Assembly (NCBI GenBank): GCA_050950785.1
Contig: JBMNIG010000026.1
Coordinates: 10,875-74,874 of the forward strand
Direction of reading: 5' to 3'
Length of the DNA: 64,000 nt
Source of the DNA: JAAYOS01 sp050950785
GTDB lineage: Bacteria; Bacillota; Clostridia; Oscillospirales; JAAYOS01
A model generated the notes under the pieces. That model made no database searches. It was given only the letters and a program-made list of their open reading frames with translations, and was not told where the DNA came from. Positions 53,974 to 62,438 of the stretch are shown here, in pieces. The stretch's first letter is position 1, and each line of letters opens with the position of its first letter. A program made the position numbers and the translations under genes.

Positions 53974-55383
53974 TTAGGAGTGTGTATAACCGTCCCAACC
54001 AAGATAGTTTCCAAGTGCTTCACTGAGGACTTCAGAGACATTGGTTCTACCCATGCAAACATGATGCTCAAATCCATTCTTTACAAGGTGATCCATCAGC
54101 TTTTGGAGATTGGGCACCTTGCATGTTGCAAATCCACCGGGGGTGTATATGTCTTTGTCATCGGTAAATTCACCTTCTCCGACATAATAACGGATTTTTC
54201 CCTGAATATCGTCTGTGGAGACCTTTAAGAAGGTGAAGGGACCGGGCTGTATGCGGCCCTTATTGGCACCAAAGCAGAGCTCTTTGTCTATTGTGGTTCC
54301 CAATACGTCGAGTGAGCCGATTTCGGGCTTCTCACCCATGAAACTGTTCGGGAAGTTGGAGCAGTGCAGGCACACACACATATCTCGATCGTCTTCAAAT
54401 CCGTTGTTCCAGTCAAGATATCCTGCCGGTATTCCTGTAGCAAGATTCATTGCAAGCATTGAAACAGCGCCGGTGACATCCATCTCACAAGCTCCCGGGA
54501 TACCTTCCTCGCTGAGCATACTCATGCTAAGGCATGCGGCACATCCAAAGTTGTACTCTAAGCTGTCCCAACACTGGAAGGCATAGGCGTCACAACGGTT
54601 TTCCTTGAGCCAATCAGAAAGGGCTATGTAAAGCTTTGCGTTCAGAAGCACCTTCTTAGAGGTAGCTTCTTCATTCAATCTGCCATACTCGCCTATATGC
54701 TTTACTCTTTCCAATACTGCGGGGTCATCATCGCCTATCGCGTTAGCTCTTGAAAGCATATCCGACATATCAATGACAGATACACTGATACCAGCACGCT
54801 GAAGTAGTTTTTCAGAATAGCGCACTGTCTGGAACGGAGCAGGTCTTGTGCCCACGGCTCCTATCCTGGCACCACGCAAACCGTTGACAACACGGCAGAC
54901 TCGATCAAAATAGTCTATTTCCTTGTCAAAGTCGTCGCTATCGAGTGTCAGTGTATGAGTATGTGTATTTGTAAACTTAATACCATATTGATAAAGGTTT
55001 GCGGTCAGAGACAGCTTGCCGCAAAAAGAGTCGCGTCTGTGTGCTAAGTCCATCTTTGATCTCTCATCATCACTTGCCACAACCAAAACGGGGACATCCA
55101 ATTTTGCCATATCCAGAGTGGAGGAAACGGCGACCTCATCACCAAAGTTGGGTAGGATCACAAGGACACCTTCGATCTCCTCGCGGTGTGCCTTAAAAAG
55201 TTCAGCACATTTGATGGCATCCTGAGCATTTTCTATCGCACCGTACTTTGTGTCGTTTTCACCAACTATTACAGCCTTATGTCCCATATCTTCCAGTCTG
55301 CGCAGCACTATCTCCCTTGCATCAAGTGCCAGAGAACCAGGGAAAAATGCGCGGGTCGTTACTATTACTCCGAAAGTTGACAT
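53974..55383 (-). CDS. L-fucose/L-arabinose isomerase family protein
   Basis: 469 residues of the FucI/AraA C-terminal superfamily: GVIVTTRAFFPGSLALDAREIVL at the start, PVLVVASDDERSKMD, RDSFCGKLSLTANLY, the GIPGACEMDVTGAVSMLAMNLATGIPAGYLDW core with acidic metal ligands (Glu and Asp), and the C-terminal FEHHVCMGRTNVSEVL. It would interconvert an aldose and a ketose with a divalent metal. The sugar cannot be fixed from sequence; a pentose is favoured by the kinase-transketolase pair. ATG at 55383 follows AAAGGAAG. 75 nt to the transketolase gene. Confidence 0.87.
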   Translation of the reverse strand: MSTFGVIVTTRAFFPGSLALDAREIVLRRLEDMGHKAVIVGENDTKYGAIENAQDAIKCAELFKAHREEIEGVLVILPNFGDEVAVSSTLDMAKLDVPVLVVASDDERSKMDLAHRRDSFCGKLSLTANLYQYGIKFTNTHTHTLTLDSDDFDKEIDYFDRVCRVVNGLRGARIGAVGTRPAPFQTVRYSEKLLQRAGISVSVIDMSDMLSRANAIGDDDPAVLERVKHIGEYGRLNEEATSKKVLLNAKLYIALSDWLKENRCDAYAFQCWDSLEYNFGCAACLSMSMLSEEGIPGACEMDVTGAVSMLAMNLATGIPAGYLDWNNGFEDDRDMCVCLHCSNFPNSFMGEKPEIGSLDVLGTTIDKELCFGANKGRIQPGPFTFLKVSTDDIQGKIRYYVGEGEFTDDKDIYTPGGFATCKVPNLQKLMDHLVKNGFEHHVCMGRTNVSEVLSEALGNYLGWDGYTHS

Positions 55384-55521
55384 ATTGATCTTCCTTTCAA
55401 TATTAGTTCGAGTATCCGAAAACAGGTTATATATATTTTCTACTCACTTTTTAACATAGTATAAGCATATCGAATCAGCCTCAAGGCAAAAGCTCGGGTC
55501 GATCGACTCAGAGCCAGCGCT

Positions 55522-56520
55522 TCAAATCGATGTAACGCTATTTCTTATCTTAAGGGAGGTTCCGATTTGCGTGTGTATATAGGGAGCGTCAGGCTTTTGA
55601 ATGACTTCAGTCAATCTCCTGAATGCGGACTTGCCCATTATGTCGTTAAAAACCCGGACTGTTGTGAGAGTGGGCTCGTTGATCCTAGCAAATGGAAGGT
55701 CGTCAAATCCCACAACAGAGATGTCACGTCCAAGTCTGATATTATTCTCACGCAAAGCCCTTATTGCACCTAGGACTATAAAGTCGTTGTCACCTACAAA
55801 GGCAGTGGATCTTAGGTTGTTCTCGGAAAGCCACTGCATCATATTTCGATATGAACCCTCCATATTGGGCTCTAATTCGATTACATCAGTGGGCTCAAGT
55901 CCGGCGTCATTGAGTGCCTGCGTATATGCAAAATAACGCTCTTCGAAATTGCGTATCGGAACAGAGCTTTTCATATATCCGACTTTTTTATGACCGCACT
56001 TTATCAAGTGTCTCGTTGCTGACCCTGTACCACCGATGTTGTCGATGGAAACTGTATTGAGCGGTAGATTGTGAAATCCGTTATCCAGCGCAACGAGGGG
56101 GATGGAAAGCTTCATAAAAGGATATATGTCTGAGTCTGTCATTTCTGTAGCCAACACAAGCAGCCCCTGCAAACCACTGTCAAAGTCGTTGAGGGGAGAA
56201 TTTGAATTCATATATTTGATACTGATTCGATAGCCTTCCGTGTCGGCTTGATGTTCTATGCTCTCAATCAATCTTGAGAAAAACGGTGTGTCGCCGACGA
56301 CCTTTCCATGTTTTTTGAATATTATCAAACCTGTGTTTTCTTTTGTCCGCTTAGCGGATGTGTTATACTGGCGTATCTTATAGCCGGATGCCTTGACATG
56401 TTCCAAAACCCGCTGTCTTGTTTCATCTGAAATACCGGGTTTGTTATTGAGTACCATTGAAATCGTCGCTGTACTTACGCCCAGTTCCTCAGCCAGGCTA
56501 CGCAATGTGACTTCAGACAT
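55522..56520 (-). CDS. LacI-family transcriptional regulator (pentose locus)
   Basis: 332 residues: LacI helix-turn-helix (VTLRSLAEELGVSTATISMVLNN) with hinge (ETRQRVLEHVKASGYKI), then the sugar-binding domain (LGRDISVVGFDDLPFARINEPTLTTVRV). It probably represses the isomerase-transketolase-kinase-glycosidase genes, which follow on the same strand from 138 nt downstream, and itself. ATG at 56520 follows AGGGGGAA. Its upstream DNA carries repeated TTAAG/CTTAA pentamers. Confidence 0.93.
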   Translation of the reverse strand: MSEVTLRSLAEELGVSTATISMVLNNKPGISDETRQRVLEHVKASGYKIRQYNTSAKRTKENTGLIIFKKHGKVVGDTPFFSRLIESIEHQADTEGYRISIKYMNSNSPLNDFDSGLQGLLVLATEMTDSDIYPFMKLSIPLVALDNGFHNLPLNTVSIDNIGGTGSATRHLIKCGHKKVGYMKSSVPIRNFEERYFAYTQALNDAGLEPTDVIELEPNMEGSYRNMMQWLSENNLRSTAFVGDNDFIVLGAIRALRENNIRLGRDISVVGFDDLPFARINEPTLTTVRVFNDIMGKSAFRRLTEVIQKPDAPYIHTQIGTSLKIRNSVTSI

Positions 56521-56595
56521 ATGCTTCCCCCTTTAACAATATTTCGGAATGCAAAAAATATGTTTCATCGGCAATAAATTCGAATATAACTATAA

Positions 56596-56859
56596 CTTAA
56601 CAGCTTAACAAGACACTTAATAAAACTGTTGTTTAATTAAGTTCAGTATAGCAAATAGACATTATATGTGTCAAGCATAAACATATATTGTGGTGAAGAA
56701 AAAACGATTGGTACAACGATAATTGTGAAAAATGCCAATTAAGATGCAATTAAGCGATTAAGATTATTTTAGCATTACTTAAAAAGTGGTTATATTGTCA
56801 AAAGAACATTCCTGGTTAAAGAACTCAACCCTATTTGTTTATTACTTATTAATACTTAA
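56596..56859. promoter_or_regulatory. TTAAG/CTTAA-rich region upstream of the second LacI gene
   Basis: Nine copies of TTAAG or CTTAA begin at 56596, 56604, 56616, 56637, 56739, 56750, 56758, 56778 and 56855. The 470-nt gap to the transposase holds no gene; it should contain the LacI promoter on the minus strand and the left IS end at 56891. Confidence 0.4.
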
Positions 56860-56988
56860 CACACTCTATATCAATGAAATAAACAAGCCGATTAAGTCTA
56901 TATAATGGTGTAAAAAGGAGTTGAGCCAAAGCTCATACCTCGGTAAAATATAGTTGCTAAACAAATACCAAACCGAGGAGGATGAACC

Positions 56989-58197
56989 ATGGCTCAGTTT
57001 AATATTACCATAACCGAAGAACTTTTGCACGGATTATTTTTATCAAATGGTAGGGATGAAGCATTCTCCAAATTGTTGGAGGAAATCTTCAACCAGATAC
57101 TTTTAGCTCAATCTACAGAGCAAATAGGTGCTGAACCCTATGAGCGCACTGAAGAAAGAGCCGCATACCGCAATGGGTTTCGAGATAGACAAATGACTAC
57201 GCGAGTTGGCACACTCACATTACGGGTTCCCAGGCATCGCAATGGACAGTTCTCTACAGAGCTTTTTGCCCGATACCAGCGCAGTGAACAAGCGTTGGTG
57301 CTGGCTATGATGGAGATGGTCATCAATGGTGTTTCCACTCGAAAGGTTGAGCTAATTACTGAAGAGCTATGTGGAAAAAAGTTTTCAAAATCGACCATCT
57401 CAGAACTTTGTAAGAACTTAGATCCAATAGTAGAAGCATTCCGTACAAGGCCTCTGCAAAGCCATTATCCCTTTCTCATGGTGGATGCCATCTATGTAAA
57501 GGTGCGGGAAAATGGACGTGTACAGTCAAGAGGTATGCTGATCGCCATTGCCGTTAACGAAGATGGCTATCGTGAAATCATCGGGTTTCAATTAGCCAAC
57601 AGCGAATCAGAAAGCAGTTGGGGTGAGTTCTTTTCTTCACTCAAGGATCGTGGGCTAAAGGATGTTCGCCTGGTTACCTCTGATGACCATAAAGGGCTGG
57701 TTAATGCTGTTAGAAAGCATTTTCAAGGTGCTAGCTGGCAGCGTTGTCAAACCCATTTTTCCAGGAACATACTGGATCATACGCCTAAAGCATTACAGAC
57801 GGAAATTAAGGAAGAGCTGCGCCAGCTTTATGAGGCTGTTGACCTTGAGAGTGCTCGTAAAATCAGAGACCACATTATCCAAACATATGAAGTCAAAGCA
57901 CCAAAAGCCACAGCTCTCCTGGATGAAGCATTTGATGATATTACTGCTGTTCTTGCGTTGCCCCTGAAGTATCGGAAACGGCTTCGTACTACAAACGGTG
58001 TGGAAAGGTTGAATGAGGAAATTCGTCGTCGAGAGCGAGTCATTAGAATCTTTCCCAATGCTGCATCCGTCATCCGGCTCATGGGGGCTCTATTAATAGA
58101 GCAGCATGAGAAATGGCAGACCGGTCGTAAATACCTTGATATGCAGCTGTACTATCAAGTGCAGGATAAGGAATCAAAGTCTGGCACTGCTGCATAG
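56989..58197 (+). CDS. IS256-family transposase
   Basis: 402 residues, apparently intact. The DDE catalytic core shows the first Asp in FLMVDAIYVKVREN, the second in LVTSDDHKGL with the C-x2-H-FSRN block (RCQTHFSRN), and the Glu in TTNGVERLNEEIRRRERVIRIFP. The N-terminus is the usual zinc-free helical DNA-binding part. It catalyses copy-out transposition of the element. ATG at 56989 follows GAGGAGG. Full length suggests the element may still be active. Confidence 0.96.
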   Translation: MAQFNITITEELLHGLFLSNGRDEAFSKLLEEIFNQILLAQSTEQIGAEPYERTEERAAYRNGFRDRQMTTRVGTLTLRVPRHRNGQFSTELFARYQRSEQALVLAMMEMVINGVSTRKVELITEELCGKKFSKSTISELCKNLDPIVEAFRTRPLQSHYPFLMVDAIYVKVRENGRVQSRGMLIAIAVNEDGYREIIGFQLANSESESSWGEFFSSLKDRGLKDVRLVTSDDHKGLVNAVRKHFQGASWQRCQTHFSRNILDHTPKALQTEIKEELRQLYEAVDLESARKIRDHIIQTYEVKAPKATALLDEAFDDITAVLALPLKYRKRLRTTNGVERLNEEIRRRERVIRIFPNAASVIRLMGALLIEQHEKWQTGRKYLDMQLYYQVQDKESKSGTAA

Positions 58198-58218
58198 AAG
58201 ACGCATTTATTCCACGGT

Positions 58219-58351
58219 CTGTTGACAATGAGCCTCCCATGGCATGTTTTCAGGCATCAGGGCCATCCCCCTTATCTTTGAGGAGAAGTCTTGCGCTAGT
58301 ATGGTGATGCCCGGCCAACAGCCTAACATGCCATGTACTCATCGTCAACAG
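58219..58351. repeat. Long imperfect hairpin in the 3' part of the IS
   Basis: CTGTTGAC-A-ATGAG (58219-58232) pairs with CTCAT-C-GTCAACAG (58338-58351), ATGGCATGTT (58239-58248) pairs with AACATGCCAT (58325-58334), and GGCATCA with TGATGCC further in. Thirty base pairs around a loop of about 45 nt. Confidence 0.6.
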
Positions 58352-58439
58352 CTTTCGCGGCATAAACGCTTAGGCTATTGTCTCATTAGCTACCGTTTGA
58401 TGACCGAGGTAATTTACACACTAATTTGGACTTGACTTA

Positions 58440-58468
58440 TTGACAAGTATGTATGATTACTCTATACT
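58440..58468 (+). promoter_or_regulatory. Promoter of the esterase gene, abutting the IS end
   Basis: TTGACA (58440-58445), exactly 17 nt, TATACT (58463-58468). The -35 box begins 6 nt outside the right inverted repeat of the IS. Confidence 0.8.
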
Positions 58469-58536
58469 AAATTAGAGCTTAATAATTCAATTATGTTTAG
58501 TTAAATTATTATAATGAGACAGGAAGGGGAAGTATT

Positions 58537-59856
58537 ATGCACAGTTACAAAACAGTCACTCAAATCACCGATCTCGGTCCATATATCACAAAGCTGATAT
58601 TGGAGATGCCGGAGAGCATCACTCCGAGTATGGTTCAAAAGGATACGTTCAATGTCTATGTAGAGCGCAAAAATGCAGGCACCGATGACCTCATTATGAC
58701 TTCCAGGACATGGATGGGGCCAAAAATCTACCCTTCAAAGGGCTATAGGGAGATAACAGAAATATATCCCTGCGATGAAAACGGAAACAGGATCGATCAA
58801 TCAAAGTTTGTAGCTGTTGAGATGCCCTACGGCCCACTGTATCCGCTCGGTCAGGCTATAGCACCTATTGAATCGTTTAATGAATATGTTAAATGTGACT
58901 ATCGGATAACGCAGGTAAAAGAAATACCCGGAGTTCCTCCGATATCGGGTCTTGTCTTTGACAAGAATGCAGGGGATATCTGTGAACAAATGAAGGGATG
59001 GAAAAACGACAAGTCGTCATATGAGGCGCTGCCCCTGGGATACGGCTATTTCACCCCTGATTTTGAAGAGCTTAGGAAACCTTCCCAATTTCCATTTGGC
59101 CCTCCCAAAAAAGAGATCCCCGATAGGGTGCCTCTTGTGATTTGGCTGCATGGGGCCGGGGAAGGCGGAAATGACCCCAGGATCGCTTACACAGGTAATA
59201 AGGTCGTCAATATCTCATCGAAAGAGATCCAGGATAAATTGGGCGGTGCAGCTTTTGTCTTGGCTCCTCAGGCACCCACGATGTGGATGGATGACGGAAG
59301 CGGGAAATATACAAATGACGGAACAAGTAAGTATACTGCCGCTCTTAAGGCATGTATAGATGAATTTGTTGAGAAGCATAGAGATAAAATAGATACCGAC
59401 AGAATCTACATAGGCGGTTGTTCTAACGGCGGATTTATGACAATGCGCATGATTATCGACTATCCCGATTATTTTGCAGCGGCATATCCCGTCTGCGAGG
59501 CCTTGTTTGACAGAGTGATATCGGATGAAGACATAGAGAAAATCAAAGACATTCCAATTTGGTTTACTCACACCTCAAACGATCCGGTCGTTGCTGCAGA
59601 GCTTACAGTGCTTCCGACTTATAGGCGCCTGAAAGCCGCGGGTGCAAAAAATGTACATGTGTCTTACTATGACAAAGTTGTGGACCTCTCCGGCATGTTC
59701 AAGGATCGTCTTGGACGCCCCTACGAGTACATGGGTCACTTCTCATGGATTTACACTCTCAGCGATCAATGCGAATACGATATTGACGGTACCCGTGTCA
59801 TGGTTGACAACTCTCCTGTGAAGCTGTGGCAGTGGTTGGGGCTGCAACACAGATAA
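58537..59856 (+). CDS. Alpha/beta-hydrolase esterase (prolyl-oligopeptidase/PHB-depolymerase type)
   Basis: 439 residues, no signal peptide. N-terminal Ig-like beta domain (about 1-130) and a C-terminal alpha/beta-hydrolase: oxyanion HGAGEG (205-210), nucleophile Ser296 in GCSNGG, Asp349 in SNDP, and His near 412 in MGHFSW. The arrangement matches esterases with an N-terminal Ig-like domain found beside carbohydrate genes, some of which deacetylate glycans or cleave phenolic esters. It may assist the glycosidase locus across the IS. ATG at 58537 follows GGAAGGGGAAG. Confidence 0.85.
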   Translation: MHSYKTVTQITDLGPYITKLILEMPESITPSMVQKDTFNVYVERKNAGTDDLIMTSRTWMGPKIYPSKGYREITEIYPCDENGNRIDQSKFVAVEMPYGPLYPLGQAIAPIESFNEYVKCDYRITQVKEIPGVPPISGLVFDKNAGDICEQMKGWKNDKSSYEALPLGYGYFTPDFEELRKPSQFPFGPPKKEIPDRVPLVIWLHGAGEGGNDPRIAYTGNKVVNISSKEIQDKLGGAAFVLAPQAPTMWMDDGSGKYTNDGTSKYTAALKACIDEFVEKHRDKIDTDRIYIGGCSNGGFMTMRMIIDYPDYFAAAYPVCEALFDRVISDEDIEKIKDIPIWFTHTSNDPVVAAELTVLPTYRRLKAAGAKNVHVSYYDKVVDLSGMFKDRLGRPYEYMGHFSWIYTLSDQCEYDIDGTRVMVDNSPVKLWQWLGLQHR

Positions 59857-60156
59857 ACGGATTTAGAAAAAATAAAAAGCTTGATCCGTAGTAAAACGGA
59901 CTGATAAACAGAGTCGAAGTGACTGCAAATGATAAGCTCCCTTTATCAGAGACAGTGGAATGAAAAACACTGGAACATGAAGGGGGCATATCGAAACAGA
60001 CACTCGGCTCTGTTTTAGTAGTGGTTCACCGCGAATGGCGCATAGCTAGGCGGCGGTGGAAGTCTTTTGATAATTATTATTAATATTGTTATCAATATTG
60101 ATTGCATAAATTTGTCGAACATGGTAGAATAAAGAAAATCTTTCCGAGGTGACTTT
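59857..60156. other. 300-nt region with a Fur-like box and MCP promoter
   Basis: No gene. TGATAATTATTATTA (60068-60082) matches the 7-1-7 Fur consensus at 14 of 15 positions. TTGCAT (60102-60107), 17 nt, TAGAAT (60125-60130) is a promoter for the chemoreceptor gene. A CACCGC/GCGGTG hairpin (60027-60058) may end the esterase transcript. Confidence 0.5.
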
Positions 60157-62133
60157 ATGCGCTCAATACGCGTTAAAATTTTAGTAGGCGGACTTGCTGT
60201 TATACTTTTTATAGGACTTGCTATCGGGATAACCGTCAGCGTAATAAATTATCGAGCAGCTATAAGTGATATGGAAACAATCATCACTACCTCCGCCACA
60301 ACATACGCAAAATCCGTGGGAAATGAAATCAAACTGTTGAAAAATGAACTTGAAGATGTCGCCAATGCTGTAGGCGCATCCAACGGTGCTCTTTCGGAAT
60401 CTAAGTTGCGTGAACTTTTTGAAGAAGCCAGCGCAAGCACTGATTACAAATACTTTGAATTATATGACGAGCAAGGCAAATCATCATCGGGTAAAAATAT
60501 TGGGAATACCGACTATTTTCAAATTGCAAAAAGCGGTGTGACATATATGACAGGTCCCAAGTTTTCCGAAGACGGCCAGTCTTTTGAAATCCTTGTGGCT
60601 GCAAAACTGCCTGATAGCAGCAGGCATGATGGGGTCTTGGTTGGAGTTATGGACCTGAATGTGTTGACAAGGATCGTGTCCAGCTTCAATCTTTCGGGTT
60701 CCGGTTATGGATATTTTATTGACAAAGATGGGTCCATTGTCGTACATCCGGACTACGAAGTTGTTAGCGAATATGTCACCGACCCTACAGCTGCAAAACA
60801 AAGCGCAGCAGGAATCGCCATCTCGGGATTTGTTGAAGATGCAAAGCAGGGTAAAAGCGGAAGCCACACTTATATTTACAACGGTGAAAAGCGCTATGTG
60901 GCATATCGCCCGACAGAAAACACCGACGGGTGGTCTCTTGCTGTAATTGCACTATATAATGATATGCTAAGTGAGTTCTACAGTCAGATGAGAGCAATAA
61001 TTATCATTTGTGCAGTGATGCTGCTGCTTGGTGCTGTTTTTTGCGTTGGAATTGCCACAAGCATTTCACGTCCGATAGTGGATGTTACCGAGCGTTTACG
61101 ACTATTGGCTGCCGGTGATTTACATACTCCTGTAAGGGTGATCAAGAAAAGGGACGAAACAGGTGTGCTGTCAACTGCGCTAAAAACAACGATAGATCAG
61201 CTAAATCTATATATAAATGATATAGGGCTCACACTTGGAAGTATAGCCGACAAGAACTTGCGCATTCAGAGCAGAAGTGACTACCAAGGTGATTTCAGAC
61301 CGATAAGGGAGTCCCTCGATAAGATCATCAGTTCGTTGAACGGAGCGCTTCTGCAGGTCCGAAACTCCGCCCAAAAGGTAACTGCGGGTTCTATGCAGGT
61401 TGATTCAAATGCCCAAACCCTTTCTCAGGCAACAACAGAGCAGGCGGCGACTGTGGAGGAACTGGCTGCTACCGTTGCTACGATATCGGAACAGATCCGG
61501 ATCAGTGAAGAAAGTGCCAAAACTGCAGACGTACTGTCCAGCGAAGCTGCGGATGATGTTATAAAAGGCAACGAGTACATGCAACAGCTCCTAAGCGCCA
61601 TGAATGACATAACAGAATCCTCACAACAAATTTCAAAAATAAACAAGGTTATTGAGGATATAGCTTTCCAGACCAATATTTTGGCTCTGAACGCAGCTGT
61701 TGAGGCAGCAAGGGCCGGCGAAGCAGGCAAGGGCTTTGCGGTTGTAGCCGATGAGGTACGGAACCTTGCTCAAAAGTGCGCTGAAGCGGCTCAGAGCACT
61801 AATGCGCTTATTGCATCCTCTTTGGAAACCGTTCAGAAGGGAGCGGAGCTCACCGATGAGACTGCATCCGCCCTTACAACCATCGTGGAAAAGGTTAGAT
61901 ATGTTGAAAAGCTGATTGATGATATAGCACTGGCCGCAAGTGAGCAGACGGTTGCAGTGGAAAGCATAAATGAAGGAATGTCGCAAATCGCCTATGTGAC
62001 TCAGAACAATTCGGCATCTGCCCAAGAAGGTGCTGCATCCAGTGAGGAACTACGGGATCAGGCAGAGGTGCTAAACTCGATAGTTGAAGGCTTTGTATTA
62101 ATAGAGGAAGAACTATCACACTCAGAAGATTAG
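60157..62133 (+). CDS. Methyl-accepting chemotaxis protein
   Basis: 658 residues. First membrane helix at about 7-27, an extracytoplasmic dCache-type sensor (about 35-275; FKYFELYDEQ-like region, DGVLVGVMDLN, GYGYFIDKDGSIVVHPDYE), second helix near 279-300 (IIIICAVMLLLGAVFCVGIA), HAMP (SRPIVDVTERLRLLAAGDL), then the signalling hairpin with IEDIAFQTNILALNAAVEAARAG and GKGFAVVADEVRNLA. It transmits ligand binding to CheA/CheW. ATG at 60157 follows CCGAGGTG. The ligand is unknown; no chemotaxis kinase lies nearby. Confidence 0.96.
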   Translation: MRSIRVKILVGGLAVILFIGLAIGITVSVINYRAAISDMETIITTSATTYAKSVGNEIKLLKNELEDVANAVGASNGALSESKLRELFEEASASTDYKYFELYDEQGKSSSGKNIGNTDYFQIAKSGVTYMTGPKFSEDGQSFEILVAAKLPDSSRHDGVLVGVMDLNVLTRIVSSFNLSGSGYGYFIDKDGSIVVHPDYEVVSEYVTDPTAAKQSAAGIAISGFVEDAKQGKSGSHTYIYNGEKRYVAYRPTENTDGWSLAVIALYNDMLSEFYSQMRAIIIICAVMLLLGAVFCVGIATSISRPIVDVTERLRLLAAGDLHTPVRVIKKRDETGVLSTALKTTIDQLNLYINDIGLTLGSIADKNLRIQSRSDYQGDFRPIRESLDKIISSLNGALLQVRNSAQKVTAGSMQVDSNAQTLSQATTEQAATVEELAATVATISEQIRISEESAKTADVLSSEAADDVIKGNEYMQQLLSAMNDITESSQQISKINKVIEDIAFQTNILALNAAVEAARAGEAGKGFAVVADEVRNLAQKCAEAAQSTNALIASSLETVQKGAELTDETASALTTIVEKVRYVEKLIDDIALAASEQTVAVESINEGMSQIAYVTQNNSASAQEGAASSEELRDQAEVLNSIVEGFVLIEEELSHSED

Positions 62134-62250
62134 CGAGCTGAATTCGGTTGGTAATAAGTCAGAATAAGGGCAAAAGAATAGAGCAATTAAGCAAAAAGAC
62201 AACAGAGCAACAAACAACAGAGCAACAGAGATATTGGGACAAAAATAAGA

Positions 62251-62295
62251 TGTGCCGGCACTGGTAAATGGAGTGCTGGCACTTTCATTATTTTT
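62251..62295 (+). terminator. Terminator after the chemoreceptor gene
   Basis: GTGCCGGCACT pairs with AGTGCTGGCAC, followed by TTTCATTATTTTTTT. A 15-nt near-perfect tandem (ACAACAGAGCAACA) precedes it near 62199-62229. Confidence 0.85.
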
Positions 62296-62438
62296 TTGAA
62301 TGATGTGTAAGGCTATTGCGGTTAAATTCGATTAATGGTAGAATTATTAAGCATGGTAAAGTTATTTCCAGTAGTCAAACCAGGGGCGGTAGACACTTTC
62401 GCAGCCAGCTGTATATGCGATACAAAGGATGTGTATTT

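Larger units (their letters stand above)
56891..58436 (+). mobile_element. IS256-family insertion sequence
   Basis: About 1.55 kb. Imperfect terminal inverted repeats: AAGTCTATATAATGGTGTAAA (56894-56914) against the complement of 58413-58433, 16 of 21 matching. It encodes one IS256-type transposase and has about 240 nt of structured non-coding DNA before the right end. I see no convincing 8-9 bp target duplication. It separates the LacI-led pentose operon from the esterase gene. Confidence 0.85.

Noticed and set aside
54999..55225. Arg/Ser-rich plus-strand frames over the isomerase gene
   Set aside because: Antisense shadows without ribosome sites.
56885..58445. Target-site duplication of the IS256 element
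   Set aside because: Flanking 8-9 bp on the two sides do not match for any placement of the ends tried by eye.
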